Assembly: GCF_002836355.1 (NCBI RefSeq)
Contig: NZ_PJCA01000027.1
Span: 124,281 to 188,280 of the forward strand
DNA from: Moritella sp. Urea-trap-13
GTDB taxonomy: Bacteria; Pseudomonadota; Gammaproteobacteria; Enterobacterales; Moritellaceae
Direction: 5' to 3'
DNA: 64,000 bases
The position numbers were made by a program, and so were the translations under genes. The notes below the pieces were generated by a model. That model had not been told where the DNA came from. It saw only the letters and a list, made by a program, of their open reading frames with translations, and did no database searches. Positions 18,245 through 28,123 of the stretch are shown here, piece by piece (within the stretch, counting starts at the first letter, position 1; every line of letters begins with the position of its first letter).

Positions 18245-19744
18245 ATGTCGATGAAAACCAGTGATGTGATCTTTAAACAGCGTATTAAAGATCAAATGCA
18301 AGATAGCTTTATGCGTAAATCGGTGGCCAACGCCCAAGAGCGTATGTTCACTAATCGTCAATTAGCCGCGGATAAACTCGGTAACTGGGATGAGTGGCGT
18401 GAAAACGGTAAGCAGATCCGTGAGCATGTATTAGACAACCTTGACTACTACTTACATCAGTTAAGTGAAAACGTGCAAAAGGCTGGTGGTCATGTGTTTT
18501 TTGCTGAAACATCGCAACAAGCTACAGACTACATTGAAAATATCATCCAAGAAAAAAACGCTAAGAAAGTCGTTAAATCTAAATCGATGGTGACTGAAGA
18601 GATTGGTTTGAACGCTGTCATTCAACGTAACAACTGCGAAGTGATTGAAACCGATTTAGGTGAATATATTTTACAAGTGGATGACTGCGATCCACCGTCA
18701 CACATTGTGGTACCAGCGCTGCACAAAAACCGTGAACAGATCCGCGGTGTATTTGAAGACAAGATTGGTTATAAAGGCAGTTCTGATCCAGAAGAAATGA
18801 CTCGTTTTGTCCGTGAACATATTCGTCATGACTTTATCGAAGCAGATATTGGTATTACCGGTTGTAACTTTGCGGTTGCCGAGTCAGGTTCAATTAGCTT
18901 AGTGACTAATGAAGGTAACGCCCGATTAGCCACTTCATTACCAAAAGTTCACATCGCTGTGATGGGCATGGAGCGTATTGTTCCGACCTTTGAAGAGCTG
19001 GATATCATGGTCAGCTTATTGTGTCGTAGTGCGGTAGGTTTGCCATTAACTGGTTATGTAACCGCCATTACCGGCCCGCGAGAATCTAATGATATGGATG
19101 GTGCTGAAGAGTTCCATTTAGTTATTCTAGATAATGGTCGTTCAGACATTTTAGCCTCAGAATTTAAAGATATCTTACGTTGTATCCGTTGCGCTGCATG
19201 TGTGAATACTTGTCCTGCTTATCGACATATTGGTGGTCAGTCTTACGGTTCTATCTACTCAGGTCCGATTGGTGCAGTATTGTCGCCATTGCTGGGTGGC
19301 TATGATGATTTCCAAGACTTACCGTATGCCTGTTCGTTATGCCAAGCATGTAATGATGTCTGTCCGGTTAAGATCCCGCTATCAGATCTGTTATTAAAGC
19401 ACCGTGAAAAAATGGTGATTAAAAAGATCACTCCTTTAGCTGAACGCATGACGGTATCGGCATTTAACTACCTTAATTCCAGTCCTAAGTTGTGGAACAT
19501 GGCGATGAAGGTGGGCGGTAAAGTTGCGCCGAAAGTGATTAAAGATGGCAAGTTACCGATTAATGTTGGCGCTGTTGCTGAATGGACTGAAGCCCGTGAC
19601 CTACCACAACCAGATGGCGAGTCATTTCGCAGTTGGTTTGCTAACCGTGATGCCGATGCAGCTGTTTCAGGTACTCCTGTAGATACAGATGCCGCTGCTG
19701 TCACAGGTATAGTTGAAGCTAAAGCTAATAAGAGTGAGAAATAA
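18245..19744 (+). CDS. lldF: L-lactate oxidation Fe-S subunit LldF (LutB-like)
   Basis: A 499-residue protein starting [18 protein letters not shown], as in other LldF proteins. An N-terminal LUD (lactate-utilisation) domain contains [14 protein letters not shown]. Two 4Fe-4S clusters follow in the C-terminal half ([12 protein letters not shown] and [12 protein letters not shown]). With LldE and LldG it oxidises L-lactate to pyruvate, passing electrons to the respiratory chain. The ATG at 18245 begins one base after the lldE stop, with GGAGG upstream inside lldE. The C-terminal 40 residues are Ala/Asp-rich and poorly conserved. Confidence 0.93.
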   Translation: MSMKTSDVIFKQRIKDQMQDSFMRKSVANAQERMFTNRQLAADKLGNWDEWRENGKQIREHVLDNLDYYLHQLSENVQKAGGHVFFAETSQQATDYIENIIQEKNAKKVVKSKSMVTEEIGLNAVIQRNNCEVIETDLGEYILQVDDCDPPSHIVVPALHKNREQIRGVFEDKIGYKGSSDPEEMTRFVREHIRHDFIEADIGITGCNFAVAESGSISLVTNEGNARLATSLPKVHIAVMGMERIVPTFEELDIMVSLLCRSAVGLPLTGYVTAITGPRESNDMDGAEEFHLVILDNGRSDILASEFKDILRCIRCAACVNTCPAYRHIGGQSYGSIYSGPIGAVLSPLLGGYDDFQDLPYACSLCQACNDVCPVKIPLSDLLLKHREKMVIKKITPLAERMTVSAFNYLNSSPKLWNMAMKVGGKVAPKVIKDGKLPINVGAVAEWTEARDLPQPDGESFRSWFANRDADAAVSGTPVDTDAAAVTGIVEAKANKSEK

Positions 19745-19746
19745 TC

Positions 19747-20460
19747 ATGCAAGCTAAGATACATAACCGCGATAGCTTTCTGGGCTCATTGGCCGCTAAG
19801 CTGGGGCGCGAACTCAATACCCAAGGTGTTGAACGTCCACCATTACCACATAACCCGCATCATGATGTGATGGCAGGGTTTAGTCAGCAACAACTTGCCG
19901 ATGTGTTTCTAGAATTCACCAAGACTAACTTAGGTTCGTTAGGTGTGAGTTGCAACAAAGATGAGTTACATGAAACCTTAACCACTATTTGTAATGGTTT
20001 TGGTGCTGGTAAAATTGTCGTGTCAGGAGATAACCGCTTAGCTAAATTGGACGTCGCCAACAGCTTGAAATTGCAGTTTGATGATGTCTATACTTGGGAT
20101 GCTGATCAAGCCAACGACGTCAATATCAAGCAAGCAGAGCAAGCGAAAGTCGGTATTGTGTTTGCTGAACAAGCGCTAGCAGAGTCGGGCACTATGGTAT
20201 TGCACAGCGCTGCGTCTCATGGCCGTTCGGTAAGTCTATTACCGCAGACATCGGTATTCTTGGTGCCACAAAGCCGAATTGTGCCACGTATCACTCAAGC
20301 TGCTAAAGTGTTGCATGATAAAGCCCAAGCGGGCGAACGTTTACCGTCGTGCGTTAACTTTATTTCCGGCCCTAGTTCAACCGCTGATATCGAGTTAATC
20401 AAGGTGGTTGGTGTGCATGGTCCTATCCATGCCGCTTATGTTGTGATTGCTGATATGTAG
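19747..20460 (+). CDS. lldG: L-lactate oxidation subunit LldG (LutC-like)
   Basis: A 237-residue LUD-domain protein with the motif VGIVFAEQALAESGTMVL, equivalent to the LutC/YkgG family, and a C-terminal ISGPSSTADIELIKVVGVHG typical of it. It is two bases downstream of lldF on the same strand and completes the three-subunit L-lactate dehydrogenase complex. An inverted repeat follows the stop codon, then a LysR gene. Confidence 0.92.
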   Translation: MQAKIHNRDSFLGSLAAKLGRELNTQGVERPPLPHNPHHDVMAGFSQQQLADVFLEFTKTNLGSLGVSCNKDELHETLTTICNGFGAGKIVVSGDNRLAKLDVANSLKLQFDDVYTWDADQANDVNIKQAEQAKVGIVFAEQALAESGTMVLHSAASHGRSVSLLPQTSVFLVPQSRIVPRITQAAKVLHDKAQAGERLPSCVNFISGPSSTADIELIKVVGVHGPIHAAYVVIADM

Positions 20461-20480
20461 CACTGTATAAGTTAAGAAGA

Positions 20481-20527
20481 AACGAGATCCATTTAGCCTA
20501 GAACTGGCATTGTTATTGGGTCTCGTT
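20481..20527 (+). terminator. Possible hairpin terminator after lldG
   Basis: AACGAGATCC (20481-20490) pairs with GGGTCTCGTT (20518-20527) with one wobble pair around a 27-nt loop. No clear T-run follows, so it may be an mRNA-stabilising 3' hairpin instead. Confidence 0.5.
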
Positions 20528-20594
20528 ATCTGCCGTTGTTTACGTGTATAATTACTATAATCCAACCCTTTCTTTTTAGTAAACCGAGAATTGC

Positions 20595-21497
20595 ATGCCG
20601 CAAATTGATGATTTAGTGTTATTTACCCAAGTGATTGAACTCGGTTCGTTTAGCAAAGTTGCTGAAGCGAACAAGGTCACTAAGTCTGTGGTGAGTAAAC
20701 GTATCAGCCGCTTAGAAGAAGACTTGGGCGTGCAACTCATATTCCGTACCACGCGTAAATTGACTTTAACCGAAGCTGGTGAAATGTTGTTTTATCGTGC
20801 TAAAGGCATAGCCCAAACCGCCAAGAATGCCTTTGATACGGTGACCAGTTACAGCGAGACCTTAGCGGGTCATATCAAGATGTCAGTACCGACGATCTCG
20901 GGTGAGTTGTTATTAGCGCGAGCCGTGTCTGAGTTTTGTGAAAAGCATCCGGGGTTAACGGTAGATATGTCGATGAACAATGATTTTGTCGATTTGGTTG
21001 CCGATGGCTATGACTTGGTGATCCGTACTGGTCACTTAGAAGATTCCAGTTTGATTGCCCGCCATATCTTTAACTCGCGTTGGATGATCTGCGCTAGCCC
21101 TGAATACTTAGCTTTGCAAGGCGAACCACAATTCCCCGAACAGCTGGCGCCGTATAATTGTCTAGGTTATACCTGCCAAACCAGCGGTGCATTCAATTGG
21201 TTATTCACCCATGATGACGCCCCTTACAATGTCAAAGTATCGGGTAATTTCAGTTCTAACAATGCCGTAGCGTTAAAACAAGCGGCGCTAGCAGGCAAGG
21301 GCTTAGCTTATTTACCAAAATGTTTGGTTTATAACGAACTCGATAGTGGCAAGCTGGTGGAAGTATTGTCGCAGCAAACCGCGAAAGTCATCGGTATTTA
21401 TGCCGTGTATCCGTATACCCGCAAACCAGCGAAAAAAGTGCAGCTATTGATTGAACATATCCGCGCTTGTTATTTGGAAATGAAAGAGAACTTTTAA
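20595..21497 (+). CDS. LysR-family regulator linked to lldEFG
   Basis: A 300-residue LysR protein with HTH GSFSKVAEANKVTKSVVSK at residues 17-35 and a normal effector domain. It closely resembles the LysR protein at 2748 throughout, sharing GVQLIFRTTRKLTLTEAG and the C-terminal pattern IGIYAVYPYTRKPAKKV. It lies 135 bp after lldG on the same strand, beyond a hairpin, so it probably has its own promoter. Regulation of the lactate genes is the natural hypothesis. Confidence 0.88.
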   Translation: MPQIDDLVLFTQVIELGSFSKVAEANKVTKSVVSKRISRLEEDLGVQLIFRTTRKLTLTEAGEMLFYRAKGIAQTAKNAFDTVTSYSETLAGHIKMSVPTISGELLLARAVSEFCEKHPGLTVDMSMNNDFVDLVADGYDLVIRTGHLEDSSLIARHIFNSRWMICASPEYLALQGEPQFPEQLAPYNCLGYTCQTSGAFNWLFTHDDAPYNVKVSGNFSSNNAVALKQAALAGKGLAYLPKCLVYNELDSGKLVEVLSQQTAKVIGIYAVYPYTRKPAKKVQLLIEHIRACYLEMKENF

Positions 21498-21642
21498 TAG
21501 CGGTGGTTTTCATTAATCTAGCGCGATCCATTAACGCCAATTAAGCTTTTGGTTATTGATTTCACTTACCGCTTAAAAAGTAGGTGAAAATATCGCTAAT
21601 TGTATTACAATCCAGTTCCTTTTTTTGTAATGCGAACTCTTC

Positions 21643-22287
21643 ATGATTGATTTCTCTATTTTACCCCTTTATTTAACGGCTGTTGTGGCGTTGTTACTTA
21701 TCCCTGGTCCTGACATGTTATTGATTGCCAGTTCAAGTTTAAGTTATGGCCGCAAGGTGGGATTATTTGCCAGCTTAGGTAACGCAACATCAGGTATTAT
21801 CTTGACGTTATTAGCGGCGATGGGTGTTTCTGCGATGATCGCCATGAGCCCGATAGCCCTTAAATCGCTGCATTTTTTGGGTGGTTTGTATTTATTGAAA
21901 ATGGGTTGGGATTGTTTACGCACTAGCTCGGTAGTTGCGCCTGAAGTGAATCAAACCAGTAAAATGGCGCGTTCATTGTATCGCAAAGCGGTATTCAGCA
22001 ATCTATTAAACCCAAAAGCATTATTATTCTTTGTATTGTTTTTACCCCAGTTTGTATCATCAAACATTGCCACTTCGTCTGGCCAGCAAATGCTAGCACT
22101 GGGCTTACTGCTTAATGTATTAGGTTTGTTGTTTAACTTACTGCTGGTGGTCACGGTTGGCACATTAGGTAAATCATTATTAACCAACGAACGTTTCCAC
22201 ATTTATCAGCATAAGATCATGGGTTCAGTGTTTGTATTACTTGGTGCATGGTTGCTATTTTCGCAAGTACCAACTGCAGTGGCCTAA
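21643..22287 (+). CDS. LysE/RhtB-family amino-acid exporter
   Basis: A 214-residue inner-membrane protein with about six hydrophobic segments. The family signature near residue 20 is clear (LLIPGPDMLLIASSSLSYG), followed by GLFASLGNATSG. RhtB-type exporters remove excess amino acids such as homoserine, threonine or leucine; the substrate cannot be told from sequence. The gene is transcribed alone after the LysR gene. Confidence 0.9.
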   Translation: MIDFSILPLYLTAVVALLLIPGPDMLLIASSSLSYGRKVGLFASLGNATSGIILTLLAAMGVSAMIAMSPIALKSLHFLGGLYLLKMGWDCLRTSSVVAPEVNQTSKMARSLYRKAVFSNLLNPKALLFFVLFLPQFVSSNIATSSGQQMLALGLLLNVLGLLFNLLLVVTVGTLGKSLLTNERFHIYQHKIMGSVFVLLGAWLLFSQVPTAVA

Positions 22288-22367
22288 GCAAGATATAGCT
22301 CTATACTTACAAAGCTAGATGATGAGAAGGATCTCGTCGCCCAGCTACAATTATTGTGAGTAATATT

Positions 22368-23834
22368 ATGGCCTTCGCTAAAATCAGTCTTATTGTTATC
22401 TCTAGCCTTACTATTCCGTTTATTAATACTTCTTTTGCCGCCCCGAATCCAAACGCCGGGCTGAATCCAAATCATGCTAGTGTCCTTAAACATTGGGATA
22501 ATTCACGGCGTAATGCTGCAGTGCCCAGAGACTTACTCATTGATCCGCGTGGACAAGGTTATATGCGGGTTAAGCAGGGTGAGTTAATACCTTACGGTCA
22601 TACCATGAAGCCACTAGCTGGAAAACCAAAGCGTAGTCGGGATAGTACTGCACCAGTGATATCTAATCTGTCACCGGATGCTGGTGTACTTGATACCACT
22701 GTTATATTGGCGGCGACGGTGACTGATAATGTCGCGGTATCACGGGTTGATTTTTATATCACCGGGCCGACAGCTAACCCAACGAGTTATAGTGTTTCAG
22801 CTAGTTCATCTAATGCTGGTGGTTGGACTGCAGCAGCCCAAGATCTTACTGATGGTAAATGGTGTTGGTACGTGACAGCGAGGGATACCGCCAAACGTGG
22901 TGGTAACCGTAGTACGTCTCAGGAAGCATGTTTTGATATCGATACTGGTGATAATGTTATTGAGCCACCGGCAGCAGATGAAATTGTCGTTAATGGTAAT
23001 TGGAGTATCATCGAACAAGATGTTAGTGCTGATGTGCAATGGGCGGCTGGGCGTATCTATTTTGAAATGCCAGCGGACCAACTTCAAAGACAGTGGAACG
23101 GTTATGTCTGTTCGGGCACGGTTGTTAAAGATTCGACAACGGGTCGCTCACTGATTTTAACCGCCGCGCATTGTGTTTATGACGATGCCAATAAAGCCTT
23201 TGCCCGTAATGTACTGTTCATTCCCAATCAAAGTGACTCAGGTAGCGGTACAGATACCAACTGCAGTAATGATGTGATTGGTTGTTGGAGTACAGCATTT
23301 GGTGTTGTTGATCGAGGTTGGGCGCAAGTTACGTTCCCGAACAATATAGAATGGGACCACGCCTATTATGTTGTCAATGATAGTGGCGCACACAGTGGTA
23401 ATACTGCCAGTTCTGACATATTAGCGGATGCTGTACCTGCGATAAGCATTAATTTTGTTGCCCCTCGACATGATGAGGGCGGCAGTGTAAGTAGTGCGGT
23501 TGATTATAGCTATGGCTTAGGCTATTCCTATGCCGATGACCCGCACTTTATGTATTGCGCTGAAGGCATGACAACGGTAGGTGCTGTGAATTGGTGGTTA
23601 CCAAGTTGCGGTTTATCAGGCGGTGCTTCGGGTGGCCCTTGGTTACAAGATAATGGTAATGGCGTTTGGGATATCATTTCGGTTAATTCTTGGGGTTACA
23701 TTTCAAGTCCCGGAATGGCTGGACCCAAGTTGAATAGTGCTTTGGGTGAATGCTTATATAACATAGCCGATTCTACTGCAGCGCCAAGTTCGTTGAGTGA
23801 TGGTGACGCCGGCATCATCACCGATTGCCCATAG
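22368..23834 (+). CDS. Secreted trypsin-like serine protease
   Basis: About 488 residues from ATG 22368, with GTGAG upstream as ribosome-binding site; a GTG four codons earlier is an alternative. A signal peptide ends near SFAAP. A region at residues 90-195 reads like an Ig-like/cadherin-type fold (PVISNLSPDAGVLDTTV, VTDNVAVSRVDFYITGP). The S1 peptidase domain follows, with catalytic His268 (ILTAAHC), Asp330 (EWDHAYYV) and Ser421 (GGASGGPW). Cysteines pair up as expected for an exported enzyme. No C-terminal sorting domain is present, so it is probably released or periplasmic. It stands alone and is bounded by a hairpin downstream. Confidence 0.88.
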   Translation: MAFAKISLIVISSLTIPFINTSFAAPNPNAGLNPNHASVLKHWDNSRRNAAVPRDLLIDPRGQGYMRVKQGELIPYGHTMKPLAGKPKRSRDSTAPVISNLSPDAGVLDTTVILAATVTDNVAVSRVDFYITGPTANPTSYSVSASSSNAGGWTAAAQDLTDGKWCWYVTARDTAKRGGNRSTSQEACFDIDTGDNVIEPPAADEIVVNGNWSIIEQDVSADVQWAAGRIYFEMPADQLQRQWNGYVCSGTVVKDSTTGRSLILTAAHCVYDDANKAFARNVLFIPNQSDSGSGTDTNCSNDVIGCWSTAFGVVDRGWAQVTFPNNIEWDHAYYVVNDSGAHSGNTASSDILADAVPAISINFVAPRHDEGGSVSSAVDYSYGLGYSYADDPHFMYCAEGMTTVGAVNWWLPSCGLSGGASGGPWLQDNGNGVWDIISVNSWGYISSPGMAGPKLNSALGECLYNIADSTAAPSSLSDGDAGIITDCP

Positions 23835-23855
23835 TTTTATACAGAATATTTGCTA

Positions 23856-23892
23856 ATACAAGGCCGCGATAATCTTTATCACGGCCTTGTAT
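23856..23892 (+). terminator. Hairpin after protease gene
   Basis: ATACAAGGCCG (23856-23866) pairs with CGGCCTTGTAT (23882-23892). The loop itself contains GATAA/TTATC, giving a nearly continuous long stem. There is no T-run, so termination efficiency is uncertain. Confidence 0.65.
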
Positions 23893-24061
23893 ATGAACTC
23901 GTATATCACTAAATAGTAGACTTTTAAAAGTAAACCTCAATTATCTCTCCATAACTTTAAAATCCTTTCAATTTTACCAATCAGACTACGTGATTTACAT
24001 CACATTAGGTGATATACTCCGCCAACTTAAAATTCAGTAATTTATATTTTAGTCCATTTTT

Positions 24062-24070
24062 GGACAGGAG
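24062..24070 (+). promoter_or_regulatory. Ribosome-binding site that decides the ybiT-like start
   Basis: GGACAGGAG is the only strong Shine-Dalgarno sequence before the ABC-F gene. It ends 8 nt before an in-frame ATC (24079), 11 nt before ATT (24082), and 32 nt before the first in-frame ATG (24103), which is too far. Confidence 0.7.
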
Positions 24071-24078
24071 CGTTCCCT

Positions 24079-25662
24079 ATCATTAGCACAGCAAATATTA
24101 CAATGCAGTTCGGTGCCAAGCCACTTTTCGAAAATATCTCAGTTAAGTTCGGTGGCGGTAACCGTTACGGTTTAATCGGTGCTAACGGCTGTGGTAAATC
24201 AACATTCATGAAAATCCTAGGTGGCGATTTAGATCAAAGCTCTGGTAACGTGAGTCTTGATGTTAACGAACGTCTTGGTAAATTACGTCAGGATCAATTC
24301 GCATTCGAAACTAACACTGTACTTGATACTGTGATTATGGGCCACGCAGAAATGTGGGCTGTGAAAGAAGAACGTGACGCGATTTATGCTAACCCAGACA
24401 TGACTGAAGCAGATGGTATGCGTGTTGGCGATCTAGAAAGTGAATTCGCAGAGATGGACGGCTACAGCGCTGAATCTCGTGCGGGCGAACTACTTATCGG
24501 TGTTGGTATCCCTGTTGACCTACATTACGGCCTAATGAGCGAAGTTGCTCCAGGTTGGAAACTACGTGTACTACTAGCACAAGCACTATTCTCTGATCCA
24601 GATATCTTACTACTTGACGAACCAACGAATAACTTGGATATCGCAACGATTGACTGGTTAGAAGAAACACTAAACGCACGTCAAAGTACAATGGTAATCA
24701 TCTCGCATGATCGTCATTTCTTAAACAGTGTTTGTACTCACATGGCTGACCTAGATTTCGGTGAACTACGCGTTTACCCTGGTAACTATGATGATTACAT
24801 GTTTGCAGCTACATTAGCGCGTGAGCAACTACTAACAAGCAACTCGAAAAAAGAAGCTCAAATTACAGAGCTTAAAGCATTCGTTGCGCGTTTCTCTGCA
24901 AACGCATCGAAAGCAAAACAAGCATCATCACGTGCTAAACGTCTTGATAAAATTGAGCTTGATGAAGTTAAAGTATCTAGCCGTCAAACGCCATTTATTC
25001 GTTTCGAGCAAGCTAAACAGCTTTACCGTAATGCATTAGAAATTCAAGGTCTAACAAAAGGCTTTGATGAAGGCCCATTATTCTCTAACTTCAAGAGTAT
25101 GGTTGAAGTTGGCGAACGTATCGCAATTATCGGTACCAATGGTGTTGGTAAAACAACGCTAATGCGTATGCTAGCAGACGAACTTACTCCAGATGCGGGT
25201 GAGTACAAATGGTCTGAAAACGTAAACATCGCTTATTATGCACAGGATCACGAATCATACTTCGAAAAAGATTTAACGCTAATGGAATGGATGAATCAGT
25301 GGAAAGAAAAAGGCGATGACGATCAAACTGTTCGTGGTTACCTAGGTCGTTTACTGTTCTCTAATGATGACATTAGCAAGAAAGTAAGTGTGCTATCTGG
25401 TGGTGAAAAAGGCCGTATGATTTACGGTAAATTAATGATGCAAAAACCAAATGTATTATTAATGGATGAACCAACTAACCACATGGATATGGAATCAATC
25501 GAATCATTGAACATGGCTCTTGAGAAATATGAAGGTACATTACTATTCATCTCTCATGACCGTGAGTTCGTATCTACAGTTGCTACACGTATCTGGGATA
25601 TCACGCCAAACGGCATCGTTGATTTCGACGGTACTTACGAAGAATATATCGCAAGCAAATAA
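24079..25662 (+). CDS. ybiT: ABC-F family ATPase, YbiT type, with apparent non-AUG start
   Basis: Two ABC ATPase domains in one soluble chain: Walker A motifs GANGCGKST and GTNGVGKTT, Walker [12 protein letters not shown] and [11 protein letters not shown], and a second signature [13 protein letters not shown] proteins act on ribosomes rather than in transport. The protein follows E. coli YbiT almost word for word, but homologues begin eight or nine residues before the first ATG here (24103). The codons before that ATG encode the conserved STANIT stretch and contain no ATG, GTG or TTG back to an in-frame stop at 24028. With the ribosome-binding site at 24062-24070, initiation at ATC 24079 (or ATT 24082) is the best reading, giving 527 residues. 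Initiation at 24103 would delete the first beta strand. Confidence 0.85.
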   Translation: MISTANITMQFGAKPLFENISVKFGGGNRYGLIGANGCGKSTFMKILGGDLDQSSGNVSLDVNERLGKLRQDQFAFETNTVLDTVIMGHAEMWAVKEERDAIYANPDMTEADGMRVGDLESEFAEMDGYSAESRAGELLIGVGIPVDLHYGLMSEVAPGWKLRVLLAQALFSDPDILLLDEPTNNLDIATIDWLEETLNARQSTMVIISHDRHFLNSVCTHMADLDFGELRVYPGNYDDYMFAATLAREQLLTSNSKKEAQITELKAFVARFSANASKAKQASSRAKRLDKIELDEVKVSSRQTPFIRFEQAKQLYRNALEIQGLTKGFDEGPLFSNFKSMVEVGERIAIIGTNGVGKTTLMRMLADELTPDAGEYKWSENVNIAYYAQDHESYFEKDLTLMEWMNQWKEKGDDDQTVRGYLGRLLFSNDDISKKVSVLSGGEKGRMIYGKLMMQKPNVLLMDEPTNHMDMESIESLNMALEKYEGTLLFISHDREFVSTVATRIWDITPNGIVDFDGTYEEYIASK

Positions 25663-25715
25663 TAATCCTTAACCGAGCAATTCGTTGCTTGGTTTAGTGT
25701 TTATCGCTTGTAAAT

Positions 25716-25750
25716 AAAAAGGTCATCACATTATGTGATGGCCTTTTTTG
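25716..25750 (+). terminator. Rho-independent terminator after ybiT-like gene
   Basis: AAAAAGGTCATCACA pairs with TGTGATGGCCTTTTT around TTA, followed by more T residues. Related hairpins occur at 28124 and 29456. Confidence 0.92.
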
Positions 25751-25822
25751 TATCTGAAGCTTTATAAATGGGCTAATCTAATACCTTGGATCATTTATAA
25801 TAATAGTAATAATCAGAATGCT

Positions 25823-26716
25823 ATGGAGCAGTGCTGCGATATGAACATCCCTGAAGTTGGCTTTAATCACACCAAAACGGCAAACAACGAAATTGAAGTG
25901 ATTGAGTTAGCAACGCTGTATCAAGGCAAAGATAGCCTGACTCATAATCCGACGTTACCACACCTAGTCGATTTTCATCAGATTATCCATATAGAAGAAG
26001 GTGAGGGCGCTCATTTAATTGACTTTGTTAACTATCCCTATCAATCTGGCGCATTTATATTTGTCCAAAAAAACCAAGTGCATGCGTTTGATTTTAGCCA
26101 AAAACCGCAAGGTAAAGTACTGCTGTTTACGCAAGCATTTATCGATCAAGCACTCATGAATATGAGATTGCCCGAGTTTACGCCAACGCACCTTGAGTAC
26201 GCCTATCAGCCGGTTTTTATTCCTGACGCAGCAACCATGAGCAGCAGTGAAAAACTGTTGGCTGAAATTAGCAAAGAGCTAATACACCAGGAATCTAATG
26301 AACTGATTGTCATGTTGCTGTTTTCTTCGCTGTCATTGATGTTGCGCCGAGTCATGCCAGAGAATCATCATGATAAATTAAACCAAAGTCAGCTGGGTAA
26401 GTTCAATGACTTTGTGGCCCTGCTTGCCGCCAACTTCCAGCGCACCCGAGATGCGACTTATTATGCAGACCAACTGCACACTACCTACAAAACGTTAAAT
26501 CAGATCTGCAAGTTGGCCACCAATCAAACCGCCAAACAACTCATCGATGCTTACACTATTTTAGAAGCGAAAAGACGGCTGGTGCTACATGGCATGCCAA
26601 CCCAGCAGCTTGCTTATGAATTAGGGTTTGAGGATGCCAGTAATTTTGTTAAGTATTTTAAAAAGCATACCTTGATTACTCCCTCACGTTTTCAAAAACA
26701 ATATCAAGGTTCGTAA
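25823..26716 (+). CDS. AraC-family transcriptional regulator
   Basis: About 297 residues. An N-terminal cupin-like sensing region (residues 20-110, with LVDFHQIIHIEEGEGAHLI) precedes an AraC-type double HTH at the C-terminus (YADQLHTTYKTLNQICK and LAYELGFEDASNFVKYFKKH). The upstream in-frame extension from 25748 lies inside the ybiT terminator T-run and is rejected. Starts at 25823 and 25841 are both possible. It precedes two small exported proteins on the same strand and is the likely local regulator. Confidence 0.85.
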   Translation: MEQCCDMNIPEVGFNHTKTANNEIEVIELATLYQGKDSLTHNPTLPHLVDFHQIIHIEEGEGAHLIDFVNYPYQSGAFIFVQKNQVHAFDFSQKPQGKVLLFTQAFIDQALMNMRLPEFTPTHLEYAYQPVFIPDAATMSSSEKLLAEISKELIHQESNELIVMLLFSSLSLMLRRVMPENHHDKLNQSQLGKFNDFVALLAANFQRTRDATYYADQLHTTYKTLNQICKLATNQTAKQLIDAYTILEAKRRLVLHGMPTQQLAYELGFEDASNFVKYFKKHTLITPSRFQKQYQGS

Positions 26717-26800
26717 TTGACCATTTTCCTTCTGATTTTGACCATGTAAAGCATGGCTGTTTTTATTAATATTACCTCATTCCAACGAGAGGTAAGAATG

Positions 26801-27664
26801 ATGAAAAAAGGTATTTCAGCGATGTTAGCCGCTACTGTGTTAGTGACTACAGCATGCACAAGTCAAGTTTCAACTGAGGATAATACAATGAGTCTATCTA
26901 ACAAAGATAAAGCCGTAGCCCTGCTTAATAGTATTGAAACAGGCGACCAACAGGCTGCCGCTTATGTGAACCCAGATAACTACACGCAACATAACCTCAC
27001 CGTGGCGGATGGTCTTACTGGTTTTGGTGCGGTACTGCAAGCATTGCCAGTAGGAAGTGCAAAGGTTGATGTTAAACGTGCTTTCCAAGATGGTGACTAT
27101 GTATTTACCCATACCGACTACAATTTCTTTGGCCCTAAAGCTGGTTTTGATGTGTTTCGTTTTGAAGATGGACTAATCGTCGAGCATTGGGATAACTTGG
27201 CAGAGAAAAGCGTAGCCAACCCAAGTGGTCGCACTCAGCTAGATGGTCCAACAGCAGTGCGCGATTTAGACAAGACTGATGCAAATAAAGCCTTAGTGGG
27301 TGATTTTGTTGAAACGATCCTGGTTAAAGGTGATTTTGCCCAGCTTGGTCGTTTTATTGATGACGGTGACGCTAACTATCTGCAACACAATTCAGCCATT
27401 GCAGATGGCCTTTCAGGTTTAGGTCAGGCGCTGGAAGCTATGGCGAAACAAAGTATTACAATGGTTTATAGCCAAAATCATATCGTCTTGGGTGAAGGTA
27501 ACTTTGTACTGAGTATCAGTGAGGGTAGCTTTGCCGGAAAACCGGTTTCTTTCTATGATTTATTCCGAATTGAAAACAGCAAAATTGTAGAGCACTGGGA
27601 CATTATTGAGCCCATTCTAGCGAAAGATGCATGGAAAAATAACAACGGTAAATTTGGTTTTTAA
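26801..27664 (+). CDS. Lipoprotein with two SnoaL-like domains
   Basis: 287 residues from ATG 26801 (GAGAGG ribosome-binding site; ATG 26798 also fits). A lipoprotein signal ends in the lipobox TTAC. The mature protein holds two tandem SnoaL-like/NTF2-fold repeats: the first with NYTQHNLTVADGLTGFGAVL and GLIVEHWDNL, the second with NYLQHNSAIADGLSGLGQAL and KIVEHWDIIEP. Single-domain relatives are usually cytosolic; a lipid-anchored duplicated version is less usual. The conserved H and W/D residues are kept in both halves. It sits between an AraC regulator and a small ABM-like exported protein. Substrate unknown. Confidence 0.82.
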   Translation: MKKGISAMLAATVLVTTACTSQVSTEDNTMSLSNKDKAVALLNSIETGDQQAAAYVNPDNYTQHNLTVADGLTGFGAVLQALPVGSAKVDVKRAFQDGDYVFTHTDYNFFGPKAGFDVFRFEDGLIVEHWDNLAEKSVANPSGRTQLDGPTAVRDLDKTDANKALVGDFVETILVKGDFAQLGRFIDDGDANYLQHNSAIADGLSGLGQALEAMAKQSITMVYSQNHIVLGEGNFVLSISEGSFAGKPVSFYDLFRIENSKIVEHWDIIEPILAKDAWKNNNGKFGF

Positions 27665-27729
27665 GCTAACTAGACTAATCAGTTTTTTGAATCCAAGCTA
27701 TGATTACCTGAACAGAGGAAATATTAATT

Positions 27730-28101
27730 ATGCGTTATTTTAAAAGATTAACTTTAGTATTGTTAACTATGATTATGACCGTTTCTACCGCGTTTGCGTC
27801 AGACACTGCAGTTATTGAAATTGTGACGCTAAAGCTTAACGAAGGGGTTTCATATACCGAGTTCGCAGCAATTGATAAAGCGGTTGAAGACCAACATGTT
27901 GCTAAACAGCCTGGTTTTATATCACGAGAGTCGGCTGCTGGGGAAAATGGCGAGTGGTTGGTGATTGTGCACTGGCAATCAGCAGAAGATGCTGATGCGT
28001 CGATGGCGTCATTTATGAGTGTTCCAGCAGCAAAAAAGTTTGTTGATAATATTGATGGTTCGACTATGGTCATGAAGCGTTATTCACGAGCGTTTAAATA
28101 A
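27730..28101 (+). CDS. Exported ABM-like (dimeric alpha/beta barrel) protein
   Basis: A 123-residue protein with a clear signal peptide (MRYFKRLTLVLLTMIMTVST, cleavage after AFAS). The mature 100 residues resemble antibiotic-biosynthesis-monooxygenase-type ferredoxin-like barrels: IEIVTLKLNEGVSYTEF, QPGFISRES and EWLVIVHWQSAEDADASM. A GAGGAAAT ribosome-binding site precedes it. It lies 65 bp after the SnoaL lipoprotein gene and is probably cotranscribed. Export of this fold suggests a role in the periplasm, but the reaction is unknown. Confidence 0.78.
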   Translation: MRYFKRLTLVLLTMIMTVSTAFASDTAVIEIVTLKLNEGVSYTEFAAIDKAVEDQHVAKQPGFISRESAAGENGEWLVIVHWQSAEDADASMASFMSVPAAKKFVDNIDGSTMVMKRYSRAFK

Positions 28102-28123
28102 TCTTTAAGTCGTACTTTAGACT

